The position numbers and the translations under genes are program-made. This document shows, in pieces, positions 38,101-53,100 of a stretch of 64,000 nucleotides of DNA. Source of the DNA: Cephalotus follicularis (lineage: Eukaryota; Streptophyta; Magnoliopsida; Oxalidales; Cephalotaceae); NCBI GenBank assembly GCA_001972305.1, contig BDDD01000541.1, positions 359,732 through 423,731 on the forward strand, in the 5' to 3' direction. The notes under the pieces are model-generated. The model searched no databases. It was not told where the DNA came from and saw only the letters and a list, made by a program, of their open reading frames with translations. Each line of letters begins with the position of its first letter. Position 1 is the stretch's first letter.

Positions 38101-41100
38101 GACTAGGAACATTGAGGATATAGAGCAAACCATGAACAGAAGGCTTGTCGAGATGGAGAGAAGGGTCGGCGGAGCCAAGCAGGGGAAAGGGTACCTATCC
38201 GAGGTACGAAATATCAACTCCACTCCTTTCACACCCGAGATAATGAGAAAGTGTATCCCATGGGGATTCCGGTTCCTGAGTTTTAAGGAGTATGATGGGT
38301 CCACGGACCCAATCCATCACGTGCGCTACTACACACAAGTCATGCTAGTACACCAAGCCTCAGACGCGGTCCTTTGCAGAGGATTCCTGGAAACATTGAC
38401 TGGAGCATCCCAGTCATGGTATTCAACTTTGCCAGTGGATTCGGTGGTGAATTTCGAACAGTTTACGGAACTGTTCATTACCAAAATCCTCAACAGCACC
38501 ACGCAGAGGAGGAATTCAAGGCATTTGATCAACGTGGTGCAAGGGAATGATGAGTTCCTAAGAGACTACCTCACCAGATTTAAAAAGGAGTCTCTGATAG
38601 TGAAAGTTTTGGAACCGTCCTTTGCTCTGGTAGCTCCGAACAGTGGATTGAAAGAAAATTCACCCTTCACCTTCTCCCTCATGAAGAAGCCAAGTCTGGA
38701 CATGGCAGACCTGCTGAGAAGAGCAGAGAAGTACGTCAATGCCTATGAGGTAATGACCATTAGAAAGCAAAAAACTTCTTGGTCGGGCCATCAGGCGGAG
38801 AAAATGGAGCACTCACGAAGTACTCCGGGGAAGAAAGAGAAGAGAAAAGATAGGTCAGAGCTGCCCAAAGATGACCTGATGCATAAGCTTTCTAGGAAGG
38901 AGGAATCCCCAAAAAGAGGGGCACTAATCCCAACTTACAATAATTTTGCCCCTCTCTTGGAGACGCGCACAAGGATACTGGCAGTGGAGAAGGACAAGGT
39001 CTCTATCCAATGGCCGGCACCATTGAGGTCCTTAGCTGAGAAAAGGAACATAGATAAATATTCTCGATACCATCATGACCATGGACATGATACAGAAGAG
39101 TGCCGACACTTAAAGAATCAGATTGAGGACCTGATTCGGAAGGGTCATCCATGCAAGTATGTTGACAGGAATGCTCCACAAGAAAGAAGGGAGCGCAATG
39201 AACAAGCTCCGCATCAGGAAGAGAAGCAACAGCCTAAGGGTGTGATCCACACCATCTCTGAAGGGGTCGCATCTGGTGGCGACCATAGCAGGGCTTGAAA
39301 AGCCTATGCTAGACAGACATTTGCTGTGCAACAATACCCGCATAGGAAAAAGTTAAAGTTAGGTGGAGATAAGGAGGTAATATCCTTCTCTAAGGCGGAC
39401 TATGAGGGGGTATGTCTCCCTCATGATGATCCAGTTGTGGTGACTCTTCAAGTGGAATTATTCACTATGAAGAGAACCCTCATTGATAGCGGGAGCTCGG
39501 CCGATATCCTATACAAGCATGCTGTCATGCCCCGAACCGTGGGAAGGGCCCACGACTCGACACGTGGCAATCCGTACATACGTCATCATAATTAAGCATA
39601 AAAATTTAAAACTTAAAATAAATCATAACCATAATCTTTTATTTAAGGTGTGGATATACAGACCCAGTTCGAATCATACACTGCTAAATCAGAATAAAAT
39701 ACATAATTTATTTTCTGCAACTTTGTCCATGGAAGCGTACTGTCGAGGAGGAATAACTTACTGCACTCTTTATCCTTTCCGCTGCTGCGATGTGCCTCCA
39801 CTACCTGTTCCTGTACCTGACCCATTCAAAGGAATGGGTCAGCAACCCTGAGGGTTGTGTAGGTTACAACATGCACGGGCACATACCAAAGAAACAAACA
39901 ATAAAGCAGAGGAGAAAATAATAATAAATATGCATGCCTACATGAATGCAGCTCACAATTCATAACATAGTCGTTAACATCCTTTATTCTCGAACTGCTC
40001 TACTCAACCCATACATATCATATACCGAGGAGTCTAGTCCGGTCATCCTACGGTCTAGTCAATGTACATGGTTCACCTTTAGGCTCACCAGCCCGCGGAA
40101 TTCTCCTCCAGGTTCACCTGCTGAGAGGAATTCGCCATTTGCTCACCTGCTCTGCGGTTCACCCTTTGGATCACCAGCTCTGGTGGAATTCACCTTTAGG
40201 TTCACCATTGGCGGATTCGCCCGAGGATCACCTGCCTCGCGGTATTCACCCAGTAGGTTCACCTGCTCGGCAGAATTCTCCTTCATTGGCTCACCTGCCT
40301 GGGACCATCTTTATAAATTATTTCCTTTTCTTGTATAATTCCCTTTTTATTCTTTAGGTACATACTGGACATACTTCATTCATTAGTATGTACTAGGCGT
40401 TTCAGTGTGCCTGGCGCCTGGACATAAGTAAACGTTCACCAGTGCGCATGCTAGGCGCACGAGTGCACTCTAGGGATGCATGCATATACCATTACCTTTC
40501 CTTGTGAACGCATGCAAGCAATAAATCGTCCTTACGTGACTGCATGCCAGGGGACACATGTAGCGCTATATAAAAGCATTTCCTCTACCAAAGACGTGGG
40601 CATGTTCCCGCGCAGTGGCCTTCTCTCCATGGCACGTACCGGGAATAATAAGCAGGGAGAAAAAGCGCCTGCATGGAGGAGAAGAGCCAAGGATGGCTCT
40701 TTGGGCGCTTGGCAGTAAACCATAACACATGCATGGTAGGGAAAAGCCAGGGACAACACCTCTGCGTTAGCAGTGAAGACCATGGGGCATGCAGGGGAGA
40801 GAAGAGCCAAAAATGGCTCCTTGGGCATGTAGCTCACGGGCGTCTTCACCTCAAGCGTATCAGACCCCAGGTATCATCTCCTCAGTACCTCTCCACCTCT
40901 GGCATTCGACCACGGCGCCTCTGTCATGGTACCACGGCACTGTCTCCCCTGGCGTTCATCAATGGCATCTCGGCTCGTCACCCCCGGTAGCTCATGCATT
41001 CCTCCCTGGCAGATCGACACGTCACCCCCGGCAGTTCGTGCGCTCAGCCCTGGAAGCTCGACACGTCACCCCCGGCAGTTCGTGCACTCAGCCCTGGCAG

Positions 41101-44100
41101 CTCGGCACGTCACCCCCGGTAGTTCGTGCGCTCAGCCCTGGTAGCTCGGCATGTCACCCCCGGTAGTTCGTGCGCTCAGCCCTGTCATGGGTACGCGGGC
41201 GTTATTTAGCGTGCCTAGACACACGCACGGGATACACCGGAGACGGGAGGAAGTTCGGTGCTTGCCGGCGAGGAGCTTGGGCGCCCTGCCATGCTCGGAC
41301 GCATGGCCAGGGAGGCTCAACTCTAGCTCGGCATGAACATCCATGGCGTCCCCCCTACGGCATACACTGTTTTTACAGTAGAAATGCATTGACGAAGAGA
41401 AAAGCAACCACGTGTTATGCGTAATGCTAAAAAAAACACGCATGATCGGGGACACATCTATGCATATATATATACACACACTTAACATATTTAATATAAT
41501 TCCAAACAATCAAACAGGACACAGAACAAGCAAGCAGGCAACATACAATAAAACATACAGAGAAGCACACACACAACATGCTGGTAGGCACTCGAATATG
41601 GAGCAACCTACCTGGAGTAAGGTTGAAAACGGAGATGCTTTCTCCTCTCATCATAAATTCTGGCTTTCCTTAAGGCTGGGGACTGCTACACTTCTTGCCA
41701 ATTCCTTCCTTGCACATCCTTGCTCCCAGAGAGTGGATATTTATACAAGAGGAGGTGCCGGGGACATGGGCCACCTTGCACAGCACTTCTCTTGTCTCCT
41801 TCCTTCCACTCTCTAATTCTCCCGATTTTTCTGGAACGAAACGTGAAGAGAATGGCTAAAGTGTAGCTCCCATATCTCTTTTACATTTTATAGTCATAAA
41901 GGAATAATCTAGAATTGTGTGGGCAATTCTTACGAGTGGAGGACCAACATTTGGCTTGGGTCAGCCTCCCCCATTTGGGCCAAGTTAAACTTTCTACAGT
42001 AAAGCCCAAAAATCTAATTATACCAATAAATACAGCCCATGGAGAATAACATAATTCCTTTAGCCCATATTCTCAAATTATGTTCCATCAAGGCCCTAAT
42101 AAATACATCGTAAAATTCGGGCCAACCCAAAAGGGCGAAAAAATAATTACAAAGCCCAATAATAATATTTTATAATATTTAGGGCTCTTACACATGCATT
42201 TGATCAATTGATGATACTGGCTGACCAGTTGAGACCCGTGAAAAGTCCTCTAGTGGGCTTCGTATGAGAGATAATCCATCCTCTATGATCCATCGACTTA
42301 TCAGTGGTTGCAGCCACGACCCCACGCCAAACCCATGTGAAAATGACATTCTTGGTGGTAGATACATCAAGCCCATACAATGCAATAGTTGGGTGACCAG
42401 GTCTAAACTTGATGGAAGCAATAATGTCAACAAGGCACTTATTGATGAAGTTCTTGACAAGGTTTGGTGTGGGAGAAGTCCAAGGAGACCAACAGGTGGC
42501 GAGGCAGTGTTACAAGACTGCTATAATGGACAAGGGGAAAGAGAATGTCATTCCCATAGCAAACGTGAAGCTCAGAGGAGAGGTCAAACCCGAGCGTTCA
42601 CAACCTGTTGAGGATGTAGTGCAAGTGCCCTTAGAGGAGGTCAATGCTGAGAAAGTATTCCAAGTTGGCTCACAGCTTGGAGAGGTGGAGAAAGAGGAAC
42701 TAATAACGTTCCTCAAAAAAAACAGAGATGTGTTTGCCTAGTCGACAGAGGAAGTCCCTGGGATCAACCCAGAGGTAATGGTTCATAAATTAATCGTGGA
42801 TCTGATGCGGCCTCCGACCAGACAAAAGAAAAGGAACTTCACCCCTGAAAGGCAACAAGTAATAGCAGATGAAGTAAACAAGCTATTACAAGTGAGGTTT
42901 ATTAGGGAAGTGTAGTACTCTAACTGGTTGACGAACCCGGTCCTAGTCAAGAAGGTGAATGGCAAGTGGAGGATGTGTATTGATTTTACAGACCTCAATA
43001 AAACTTGTCCAAAGGATCACTTTCCCCTCCCGAATGTTGATCAGTTGGTGGATGCAACCTCAGGATACAGAATGCTAAGCTTCTTGGATGCATACTCGAG
43101 ATATAATCAAATCCCTATGTATGGACCCGACCAGAACAAGATAGCTTTCATCACTGACAGAGGCATGTATTGTTACAAATTCATGCCCTTTGGATTAAAG
43201 AATGTTTGTAAAACCTACCAACGGTTGGTCAACAAGATCTTTAAACCTCAAATCAGGAGGAATATGGAGGTTTACATTGACGATATGCTCGTTAAGACGG
43301 CAGTAAGGAGTCCTCATATCAAGGACTTGGAGAAGACTTTTGAGGTACTAAGAAAATACAAGATGCGCCTTAATCTGTCCAAGTGCACTTCCTCAGGTTT
43401 ATGGTTTCAAGCAGAGGAATAGAAGCCAACCCGGAGAAGATCTCGGCAATTCAGAGCTTGAAACCTCCTCAGTTTATCTAGGATATTCAGATGTTAAATG
43501 GAAAAATCGCAGCCTTGAGTAGATTTGTTTCCAAATTAGCAGAAAAATGCCTTCCTTTCTTCAAAGTGTTAAGGGATCCCAAGGGGTTTTCCTGGTCGGA
43601 ACAATGTCAAGCAGCCTTCGAGAAATTGAAGAAATACCTGGCTTCCCCTCCTCTGATATCAAAACAAAGATATGGGGAAGACTTTTATTTGTACCTTGCG
43701 GCAACATCAGGCTCAGTGAGTGCAGTGCTTGTCAGGGAGGAGGACAAAGTTCAAATGCCAGTATATTATGTGAGCAAGGCTTTGAACGACGTTGAGGGGA
43801 GGTATCCAGAGGTGGAGAAGTATGCCTATGCTTTGATTATCGCAGCAAGGAAGTTGAGGTCATATTTTCAAGCCCACACCATCAAGTTTTTGACCGATAA
43901 GCCACTTAGACAAATGCTAGCAAAGCCAGACACATCTGACAGACTAGTCAAATGGTTTGTCGAGTTAAACGAATACGATGTGAAGTTTGAGGCCAGACCA
44001 GCAATAAAATCGCAAGTCTTGGCCGACTTTGTAGGAGACAATACACTTATGGAGTGTATGGAAGAAGGCCCCTCAAAAGATGAGAAGGGGTTATGGAAGT

Positions 44101-47100
44101 TGTCTGTGGATGGCTCGTCCTGTGTCTCTGAAAGTGGAGCAGGTTTGGTGCTAACTAGTCCATACATGTGGATCTTGGAGTACGCTCTAAGATTTGGGTT
44201 CAAAGCCACAAATAATGAAGCCGAGTGGAAAGTTTTGATCGCCGAACTGACAATTACAAAGCACTTAGAAGTTCAAAAAATAGAAGCCTCTAGTGATTCT
44301 CAACTGGCAGTTGTTCTGGTGAGTGGAGAGTATGAGGCCAGAGAAGACTCAATGGCCAAGTACTTAGCACATGTTCAGAGCTTGAAATTAGCCTTCCAAG
44401 TATTCAAAGTTTTAAAAGTGCCACGAGCAGAATGCCCGTGAAGACCAATTGTCAAAACTAGCCACATCGAAGGAATTAAAGAAAAATTGAATCATGCTAG
44501 TAGACTACTTGGACAGGCCCACTATTTCAAAGATGGATGTGATGGGCATCGATGCACCACAGGAGCCGAATTGGATGAATCCTTTCATTAGTTGGTTAAG
44601 GGATGAAATTTTGCCTAAGGATCCAAAGGAGGCAAGGAAGTTAGTGTACAGATCCAACAGATATCAATTCCGAGAAGAGATTCTTTACAAAAGGTCTTTC
44701 TCTTTCCCTGGCTAAGATGTTTGACTCCCTCAGAAGCTGACTAAGCTCTAAGGGAGGTCCATAAAGGAGTATTGTTTAGCATAAAAATGTGTGGTTTTTA
44801 ATGAGTTATTTGTTATATTTTTATGCTTGGAATAGACTACTTTGGTTGTGTTATGTTGATTTTCAGATATAAGTGCAAAATGACTAAAGTGCAAGAATAC
44901 TACCCAAAGTTGTGTAAATTGGAGCTTGAAAGAGTAAAGATTGAAGAATTGACAAATTCGGCAGAAACAGAGTAAAAAGCGTCGATGTCTATCATACGGA
45001 TCGATGTCTTTTCTGGGTTTACAGTAAACGCGTCGACGCCTTTTGTTAAGGATCGACGTCTTTTCTGGGAATTGCAACTTACCTTCAAGAGCTATCAAAA
45101 AGACATCGACGTCTTTCATCAAAGGGATCGACGTCTTTGTGCAAAATCGACCTGTAACTTTTGGAACAAAAGACATCGACGTCTTTCATCTTAGGGATCG
45201 ATGTCTTTCACGTGCATCTCAGCAAAACACGATTTTTACCAAAAGACATCGACGTCTTTTGTTAGGGATCGACGTCTTCTTCTGCAACAGAAATAAAAAG
45301 ACATCGACGTCTTTTGTTAGGGATCGACGTCTTCTTCTGCAACAGAAATAGAAAGTTAGATTTTTTGCCATATTTTGTAACTAGGATTGCTTTATTTCCG
45401 TTTTTGATCAGTTTTGTAGTATAAAAACAATGTAATGCCGGCCAAATCAAGTGTGTAGAGGTAGAGAGACTGTAGAAACCCTATTTTTATTTATCAATTT
45501 TAGTTTTATTTCACAATGTTTAGTAGCTAAACTTTTCAAGGTTTTGGAGAAGAACAAAGCCTAGATTGTTATTGCTTCAATTCCATCAATAAAAATCCTT
45601 GATTATTTGATTTGTTCTTCAATATTTCTGCCTTCACACACACTTTGTCTGTCTGATTAAAATCCATAAACATCTTGTCGGTGAAGCTGAAAGTTGGTGA
45701 ATAAATGGTGCTTAATTCAATCAACGGAGTCTACTCATATGATTTGCCAACAACGAACACACTTCGTATAGACCTAGCATGTCTACTCATACGTCTTGTC
45801 ATCACTGTCGTACTCCGTATCGACCTAGCTACCGCTGATTATCAAGGTATGATCGTTCAATTAAATGGAATTGTTCAATACAATCTACGGTGAGTTTCTA
45901 TACCCTAAAACCGCTTTTTAATTATATATTTTCTTAGCTTCTATTCAATAGTTTGATAGTTTATCTGAAAACTTGGTATACTTCGCCTAGGTTGAATATA
46001 TTATAACTAGTTTATCGTTTCCCTGTGTTCGACCCGTTACTGCATGATCCGTGCACTTGCGGCTATAAATTTTAAAACATTCTTTTTACGTGAACAAGTT
46101 TTTGGCGTCGTTGCTGGGGAAACGTTTTAAATTAGTTTAAATTTATTCGACTGATTCGTAGTATTTATTTGTGTTTTATTTTTCTGTTTTTGTGTTTCCG
46201 TTTACTTGGTTAGCTTAGTTTAATTAGGGAGTTGCATAAGTTTCAAAACAAATTTTTACAATCTTTGCATAAGCTTTAAACAAACCCTAATTTTTGCAAA
46301 GTTAATTTTCTTGCATAAATTTTAATTATCGCCTAGTTTAATTTAGGTTTTTATTAAAAAAAACGTTTTTAGGCTTAGTTTAGAATTTCATTTAAGTTAG
46401 TTTATGACTGAGTGGGTACGTGGCATAAATAACCATCGCTTAGAAAGAATTAATCAACCAAGACCAATGGCGGACGCACGCCCAATTCAAACTCTTCGTG
46501 ATAGATTCTATCCCGCAAGGACAACGCAACCATCCTGTATCCTGTTGCCTGCACCTAACGGGAACATTTTTGAGTTAAAATCACAGTTTATTAGCATGCT
46601 CCCACACTTTCATGGTTTACCCAATGAGGATGCATATCTCTTTCTTCGCGAGTTCGAGGAGGTATGCGCCCTCGGTTTGAATACGTGGCATTTATGCCAA
46701 ATCATCTACGAAGGGATCGACTACCAGACCAAGCAATTGGTCGAATCTATGTGTCCCGATGGGTTCACCTCGTACACTGATGAAAACGAGGCATGGAATT
46801 TCCTTTTAGATTTGGGTGAGCGAACTAGAGAGTGGGAGTTAGCTCAAGTTTCCGAGAGAGCTCTACCGAATAAAGGGTACGTTATAGAATGAGCAGTTGC
46901 TAAAGAAGCACAGCTAGAAAGTCTCGTGACTAGACTTGAATCACTAATTAGGGGTTCCACACAGGTAAATCAAATCGATCAAAGCACCCCTATGTGTTCT
47001 TGGTGTCAGTCCCCAAACCATGTTTTTGAAGAATGCCAAATTTATATTGACAGCCAATATACTCCTGAAAATGTGTCTGCTATGAACCAATACAACCCGT

Positions 47101-50100
47101 ATAGTAATACTTACAATCCGGGTTGGCGAAATCATCCAAAATTCTCATGGAGTCAAGGGCAAAATATGCGAGCACAATAAAGCTTTACGGGGCAGCCTTC
47201 TAGCGTTGGTGCCCCACCTCCACACTTTTTGGGACAACCTTCAAGCTTCCCTAGCCAGTCTGCACCACAGCAGACACTTCCAAGGTTCTCCCAAAACTCG
47301 AACACTAGTCGACCATCCTTCCCACCACAAAATCAGTTCTTAAGTCAACAGACATCAAGTTTGCCAAACCAAAGGGATGATACATTTAGGATTTCGTCGC
47401 TGGAAAAGAGCATGGAACTTCTAATGAGCACCATGATGACTAGTCAGCATAACATGGAAAAACAAATTTCACAACTAGCATCCGCTCTGCACGAAAGAGA
47501 AAAAGGAAAAATGCCTTCACAACCTGACCCGAATCCTAGGACTGCCTTAAACCATTCCGTTCAAATCCAACAACCTGTAAATCCGCAAAATTCAGCTTCC
47601 TCCTCTGGTCTATCAAAACAAGTTTTTGCCCTAAGGAGTGGAAATGAATACCATCCAGCGGATCAAAGGGAAAACGTGGACGAGCAAATGGAGGAATCAG
47701 TGGCACGAGAAAATTTACAAGAACCATTGGGTGACCCATCAGTGCAACCAATGCAATTGAATGTGCATGATGAATTGAGGAAGGAGAAAGAGGACGAGAA
47801 GAAGAAACAACCGGTCGAGGCGCCAAAGCGTTCATTTGACCCACCAGCTCCCTTTCCAAAAAGATTGCAAAGCAAGAAAGCCCCAGCAATGGAGAAGATC
47901 ATCGAAACATTTAAGCAAGTCCAAATCAATATTCCATTGCTTGAAACCATTGAGCAGGTGCCCTCTTATGCAAAAGTCCTAAAAGACTTATGCACCAAAA
48001 AGAGGATCCTTCAGACTCCAAAAAAGGCTTTCCTGGCAGCCAACATTAGTGCACTATTTTCGCAACCCACGATGCGAAAATATAAAGATCCTGGCTGCCC
48101 GACAATCTCTTGTGTTATTGGAAACACAAAAATTGAGCATGCGTTGCTCGATTTAGGAGCAAGTGTGAATTTGTTGCCATCATCGGTTTATGAGAAGCTC
48201 AAACTAGGAGAGTTAAGACCAACCACGATGACATTGCAATTAGCGGATAGGTCTGTAAAGGTGTCGCGAGGGAAAATCGAGGATGTGTTGATAAAGGTTG
48301 CAGAGTTTTTCTTTCCTGTCGACTTCGTCGTCTTAGATACCCAGCCTGTTGCAAACTTAAATGATCAAATTCCAGTTATCCTTGGTAGACCTTTCCTGGC
48401 AACAAGTAATGCGTTAATCAATTGTCGAAACGGTCTGATGAAATTAAGCTTCAGAAATACGTCCATGGATTTTAATGTTTTCCGATTGGGTAAGCATTCC
48501 GCCGATTTTGATGAATTGAACGCAATCCATGCATTTCCCGATTATATTGATACACACTTCGACATTGATTTTGATGGAAATTTTAATGATTGCATGCGGG
48601 ATTTAGAGGATGGCGATGGAGGTGATTTCGTTGATGCGTTTAGTATGCAACCATTAGTGCCAGTGGGCCCCTTGTCCACATCCTTGCCTAAACCATCAAT
48701 TGAGGAGCCTCCGAAACTTGAACTCAAAGAATTACCCTCTACATTGAAATACTCATTTCTCGGTGAAAACCAAACTCTTCCTATTATTATTTCATCCGAT
48801 CTTACTCCTAGTCAGGAAGAGGAGGTTATTGCCCTACTCAAAGAAAATAAATATGCAATTGGTTGGACGATGGCTGACATCAAAGGAATTAGCCCTTTTA
48901 TTTGCGAGCATCGCATAAATCTCATAGAAGGATTCAAACCTTCTAGAGAACCTCAGCGAAGAGCAAATCCCTTGATGAAGGAGGCCATACAAAAAGAAAT
49001 CTTGAAGTGGCTGGACAATGGGATCATTTATCCCATTTCGGATAGTCAATGGGTAAGTCCAGTCCATGTTGTCCCAAAGAAATCCGGAGTAACGGTAGTT
49101 CAATCCTCCACTGATGATTTACTTCCTACAAAAATCCAAACTGGATGGAGAGTGTGTATTGACTACCGAAAGTTGAATACAGCAACCTGGAAGGATCATT
49201 TTCCACTTCCATTTATCGATCAAATGCTAGACAAGTTAGCTGGTCATGAGTATTATTGTTTTCTCGATGGGTATTCCAGATACAATAAAATTTCCATCGC
49301 TCCGCAAGACCAAGAGAAAACCACGTTCACATGCCCTTTCGGAACATTTGCTTACCGACGCATGCCGTTTGGCCTTTGCAATGCTCCCGCTACCTTCCAA
49401 AGGTGCATGATGAGTATCTTTTCTGACATGGTGGAAGACTTTCTTGAAGTATTTATGGATGACTTTTCTGTGCATGGTTCCTCATTTTCTCAATGCCTTC
49501 ATCACCTAAAATTAGTACTCGAAAGAAGTCGAGAGAAGAATTTAGTGCTTAATTGGGAAAAGTGCAATTTCATGGTGAAGAAGGGGATCGTTCTTAGACA
49601 TGTAGTGTCAAAAGAAGGAATTCAAGTAGATAAAGCGAAAATTGAAGTCATCAAGCATTTGCCACCACCTCGTAATGTGAAAGATATTCGAGCATTCCTC
49701 GGACATGCTGGTTTTTATCGAAGATTCATCAAGGATTTTAGCAAGGTAGCACGCCCCTTGACTTCGCTCCTCGCGAAAGATCAAGATTATGTTTTCTCTG
49801 GTGAGTGCCTTGTAGCATTTAACCGCTTAAAGAAAGAGCTCACTTCCGCTCCTATCATTCAGGCACCAATTTGGACTGAGCCTTTTGAGATCATGTGCGA
49901 TGCTTCCGATAGTGCCATTGCAGCTATTCTCGGTCAAAGAATGAATAAATTGCCTCACGTCATCTATTATGCAAGTAGGACCCTTTCCGACGCGCAATTG
50001 AATTACACGACCACTGAGAAGGAATTTTTAGCTGTAGTCTTTGCACTTGAGAAGTTTCGATCGTATCTTTTAGGATCACATGTCATCGTGTATACTGATC

Positions 50101-53100
50101 ATGCTGCGATTTGACATCTCATGAGTAAAAAGGATGCAAAACCGCGTTTTATCCGGTGGGTTCTGCTCCTTCAAGAGTTTGACTTTGAAATTCAAGACAA
50201 GAAAGGAACTGAAAATTTGGTAGCCGACCATTTATCCCGACTTTCCAATACACCCGAGGTCCATGGTCTGATTAATGAAAGTTTTCCTAATGAGCAGATT
50301 ATGCGCATCGAGAGCAAACCATGGTATGCGGACATAGTGAATTATCTTGTTACGGGGAGTGTTCCCTCAGAATGGTCCGCTCAAGTTAGGTATAGGTTTA
50401 TGTCGCAAGCAAAACATTTTTATTGGGATGATCCTTATCTTTTTAAAGCATGTTCGAATTTAATCTTGCGACGATGTGTTCCTGATCATGAGCATCGCTC
50501 GGTTCTATCTTTTTGTCATGATCAAGCATGTGGTGGTCATTTCGGCCTGACCAAGACAGCGGCTAAGGTTTTACAATGTGGTTTTTATTGGCCGACTATT
50601 TTTAAAGATGCATTTCAATACTGTAAGGCTTGTGCTTCGTGTCAAGCTTTAGGCCGTGTGACGAAACAAAATATGATGCCTTTGACACCGATTTTGATGG
50701 TCGAGATCTTTGATGTTTGGGGTATTGATTTTATGGGTCCGTTTCCCAATTCATTTGGGAACTTATACATCCTTCTCGCCGTTGATTATGTTTCAAAGTG
50801 GATTAAGGCAATTCCTTGTCGAACCAATGACAACTCTGTTGTTGTTAAATTTCTCAAGGGACATATTTTTTTCTCGTTTTGGCACCCCGCGTGCCATTAT
50901 CAGTGATAGAGGTGCTCATTTTTGCAATCGTTCGTTTGAAGCCCTTATGAAAAGGTATGGGATCACTCACAAGCTCGCCACACCATATCATCCCCAAATA
51001 AGTGGGCAAGTTGAGGTATCTAATCGAAAAATCAAGCAAATTCTCGAAAAAACAGTCAACCCCAATAGAAAGGATTGGTCCACGCGACTTGTGGATGCTT
51101 TATGGGCTTATCGAACCGCTTTCAAAACTGACCTTGGTCAATCTCCTTACCGTCTTGTGTATGGTAAAGCTTGTCATCTTCCTGTGGAGTTAGAACATCG
51201 AGCATTTTGGGCTATAAAGCAATTTAATTTTGATCGTTCCATTACGGGTAATCATCGTGCNNNNNNNNNNNNNNNNNNNNNNNNNATCTTAGTTTTGTGT
51301 AGAGTTAATTCCTTGAAAATCGTTTAATAAAATAATAAGGTGGTAATTACTGGTTAGTTCTATACGTAAGCGAACTTGGAACGAGATAATAAAGTTCAAG
51401 TATGGGGGTGTTCTATGAATTTTTGAGTATAGATACATTTTACCTGTTTTCAAAGTTTTGATGAACTGAATTTTGTGTGTTTATTCACTTGGAAAACACT
51501 CACGAGACAAAACTCGTCCACTAGGGCCACCTAAGGGTTTAACGGCTTGTTGCATAAGCTAAATGCAATCGTGATTCCTACGAAAGTGAGTTAGGTTATT
51601 GTTTATGTTCTTGTGTGTGCATTTAGCTTTTGTTTTTGTGTTTTCATGTGTTTTCTGGTTTTTACTTTCTATTTTGGTTTGCTTGAGGACAAGCAAAGTC
51701 TAAGTATGGGGGTATTTGTTTAGCATAAAATTGTGTGGTTTTTAATGAGTTATTTGTTATATTTTTATGTTTGGAATAGACTACTTTGGTTGTGTTATAT
51801 TGATTTTCAGGTACAAGTGCAAAATGACCAAAGTGCAAGAATACTACCCAAAGTTGTGCAAATTGGAGCTTGAAAGAGTAAAGATTGAAGAATTGACAAA
51901 TTCGACAGAAACAGAGTAAAAAGCGTCGATGTCTATCATACGGATCGATGTCTTTTCTGGGTTTACCGTAAACGCGTCGACGTATTTTGTTAAGGATCGA
52001 CGTCTTTTCTGGGAATTGCAACTTACCTTCAAGAGCTATCAAAAAGACATCGACGTCTTTCATCAAAGGGATCGACGTCTTTGTGCAAAATCGACCTGTA
52101 ACTTTTGGAACAAAAGACATCGACGTCTTTCATCTTAGGGATCGATGTCTTTCACGTGCATCTCAGCAAAACACGATTTTTACCAAAAGACATCGACGTC
52201 TTTTGTTAGGGATCGACGTCTTCTTCTGCAACAGAAATAGAAAGTTAGATTTTTTTGCCAGATTTTGTAACTAGGATTGCTTTATTTCCGTTTTTGATCA
52301 GTTTTGTAGTATAAAAACAATGTAATGCCGGCCAAATCAAGTGTGTAGAGGTAGAGAGGTTGTAGAAACCCTATTTTTCTTTATCAATTTTAGTTTTATT
52401 TCACAATGTTTAGTAGCTAAACTTTTTCAAGGTTTTGGGGAAGAACAAAGCCTAGATTGTTATTGCTTCAATTACATCAATAAAAATCCTTGATTATTTG
52501 ATTTGTTCTTCAATATTTCTGCCTTCACACACACTTTGTCTGTCTGATTAAAATCCACAAACATCTTGTCGGTGAAGCTGAAAGTTGGTGAATAAATGGT
52601 GCTTAATTCAATCAACGGAGTCTACTCATACGATTTGCCAACAACGAACACACTTCGTATAGACCTAGCATGTCTACTCATACGTCTTGCCATCGTTGCC
52701 ATAATTCGTATAGACCTAGCATGTCTACTCATACGCCTTGTCATCATTATCGCACTCCGTATCGACCTAGCTACCGCTGATTATCAAGGTATGATCGTTC
52801 AATTAAATGGAATTGTTCAATACAATCTACGGTGAGTTTCTATACCCTAAAACCGCTTTTTAATTATATATTTTCTTAGCCTCTATTCAATAGTTTGATA
52901 GTTTATCTCAAAACTTGGTATACTTCGCCTAGGTTGAATATATTATAACTAGTTTATCGTTTCCCTGTGTTCGACCCGTTACTGCATGATCCATCCACTT
53001 GCGGCTATAAATTTTAAAACATTCTTTTTACGTGAACAAGTATGTGGAAATCACACGGGGGGAAGAACTTTGTCCAACAAATTGTTAAGGCAGCGCTATT

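Larger units (their letters stand above)
39523..42192. mobile_element. solo LTR 3 (2.67 kb), TSD CATGC
   Basis: TGTCATGCCCCGAACCG to GGGCTCTTACA, flanked by CATGC at 39518-39522 and 42193-42197. It is the inverted relative of the LTR at 14202-16929. It inserted into the Tat protease codons, and joining the flanks restores the frame. GC-rich inner parts create open frames (for example 40476-41166) that I do not accept as genes. Confidence 0.88.
44773..53038 (+). mobile_element. Athila-like Ty3-gypsy element, TSD AGTAT
   Basis: LTRs 44773-46096 (1324 bp) and 51717-53038 (1322 bp), PBS TTTTTGGCGTCGTTGCTGGG, a nearly open gag-pol, a 25-N assembly gap and a polypurine tract GTATGGGGGTAT. The flanking TSD AGTAT is perfect (44768-44772 and 53039-53043). 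It sits in the Tat integrase at the HKGV/CGNH codons. No env-like frame follows the integrase. Total 8.27 kb including the gap. Confidence 0.9.

Noticed and set aside
40476..41424. Several open frames of 60-125 codons
   Set aside because: Produced by the GC-rich minisatellite part of solo LTR 3; no recognisable protein and no consistent frame.
44970..45335. Possible CRISPR-like array
   Set aside because: The motifs are near-palindromic, imperfect and irregularly spaced, inside a plant LTR; CRISPR arrays do not occur in plant nuclear genomes.
51286..51716. env-like gene of the Athila-type element
   Set aside because: Only about 430 bp remain between the gap and the 3' LTR and no frame with membrane segments is present.
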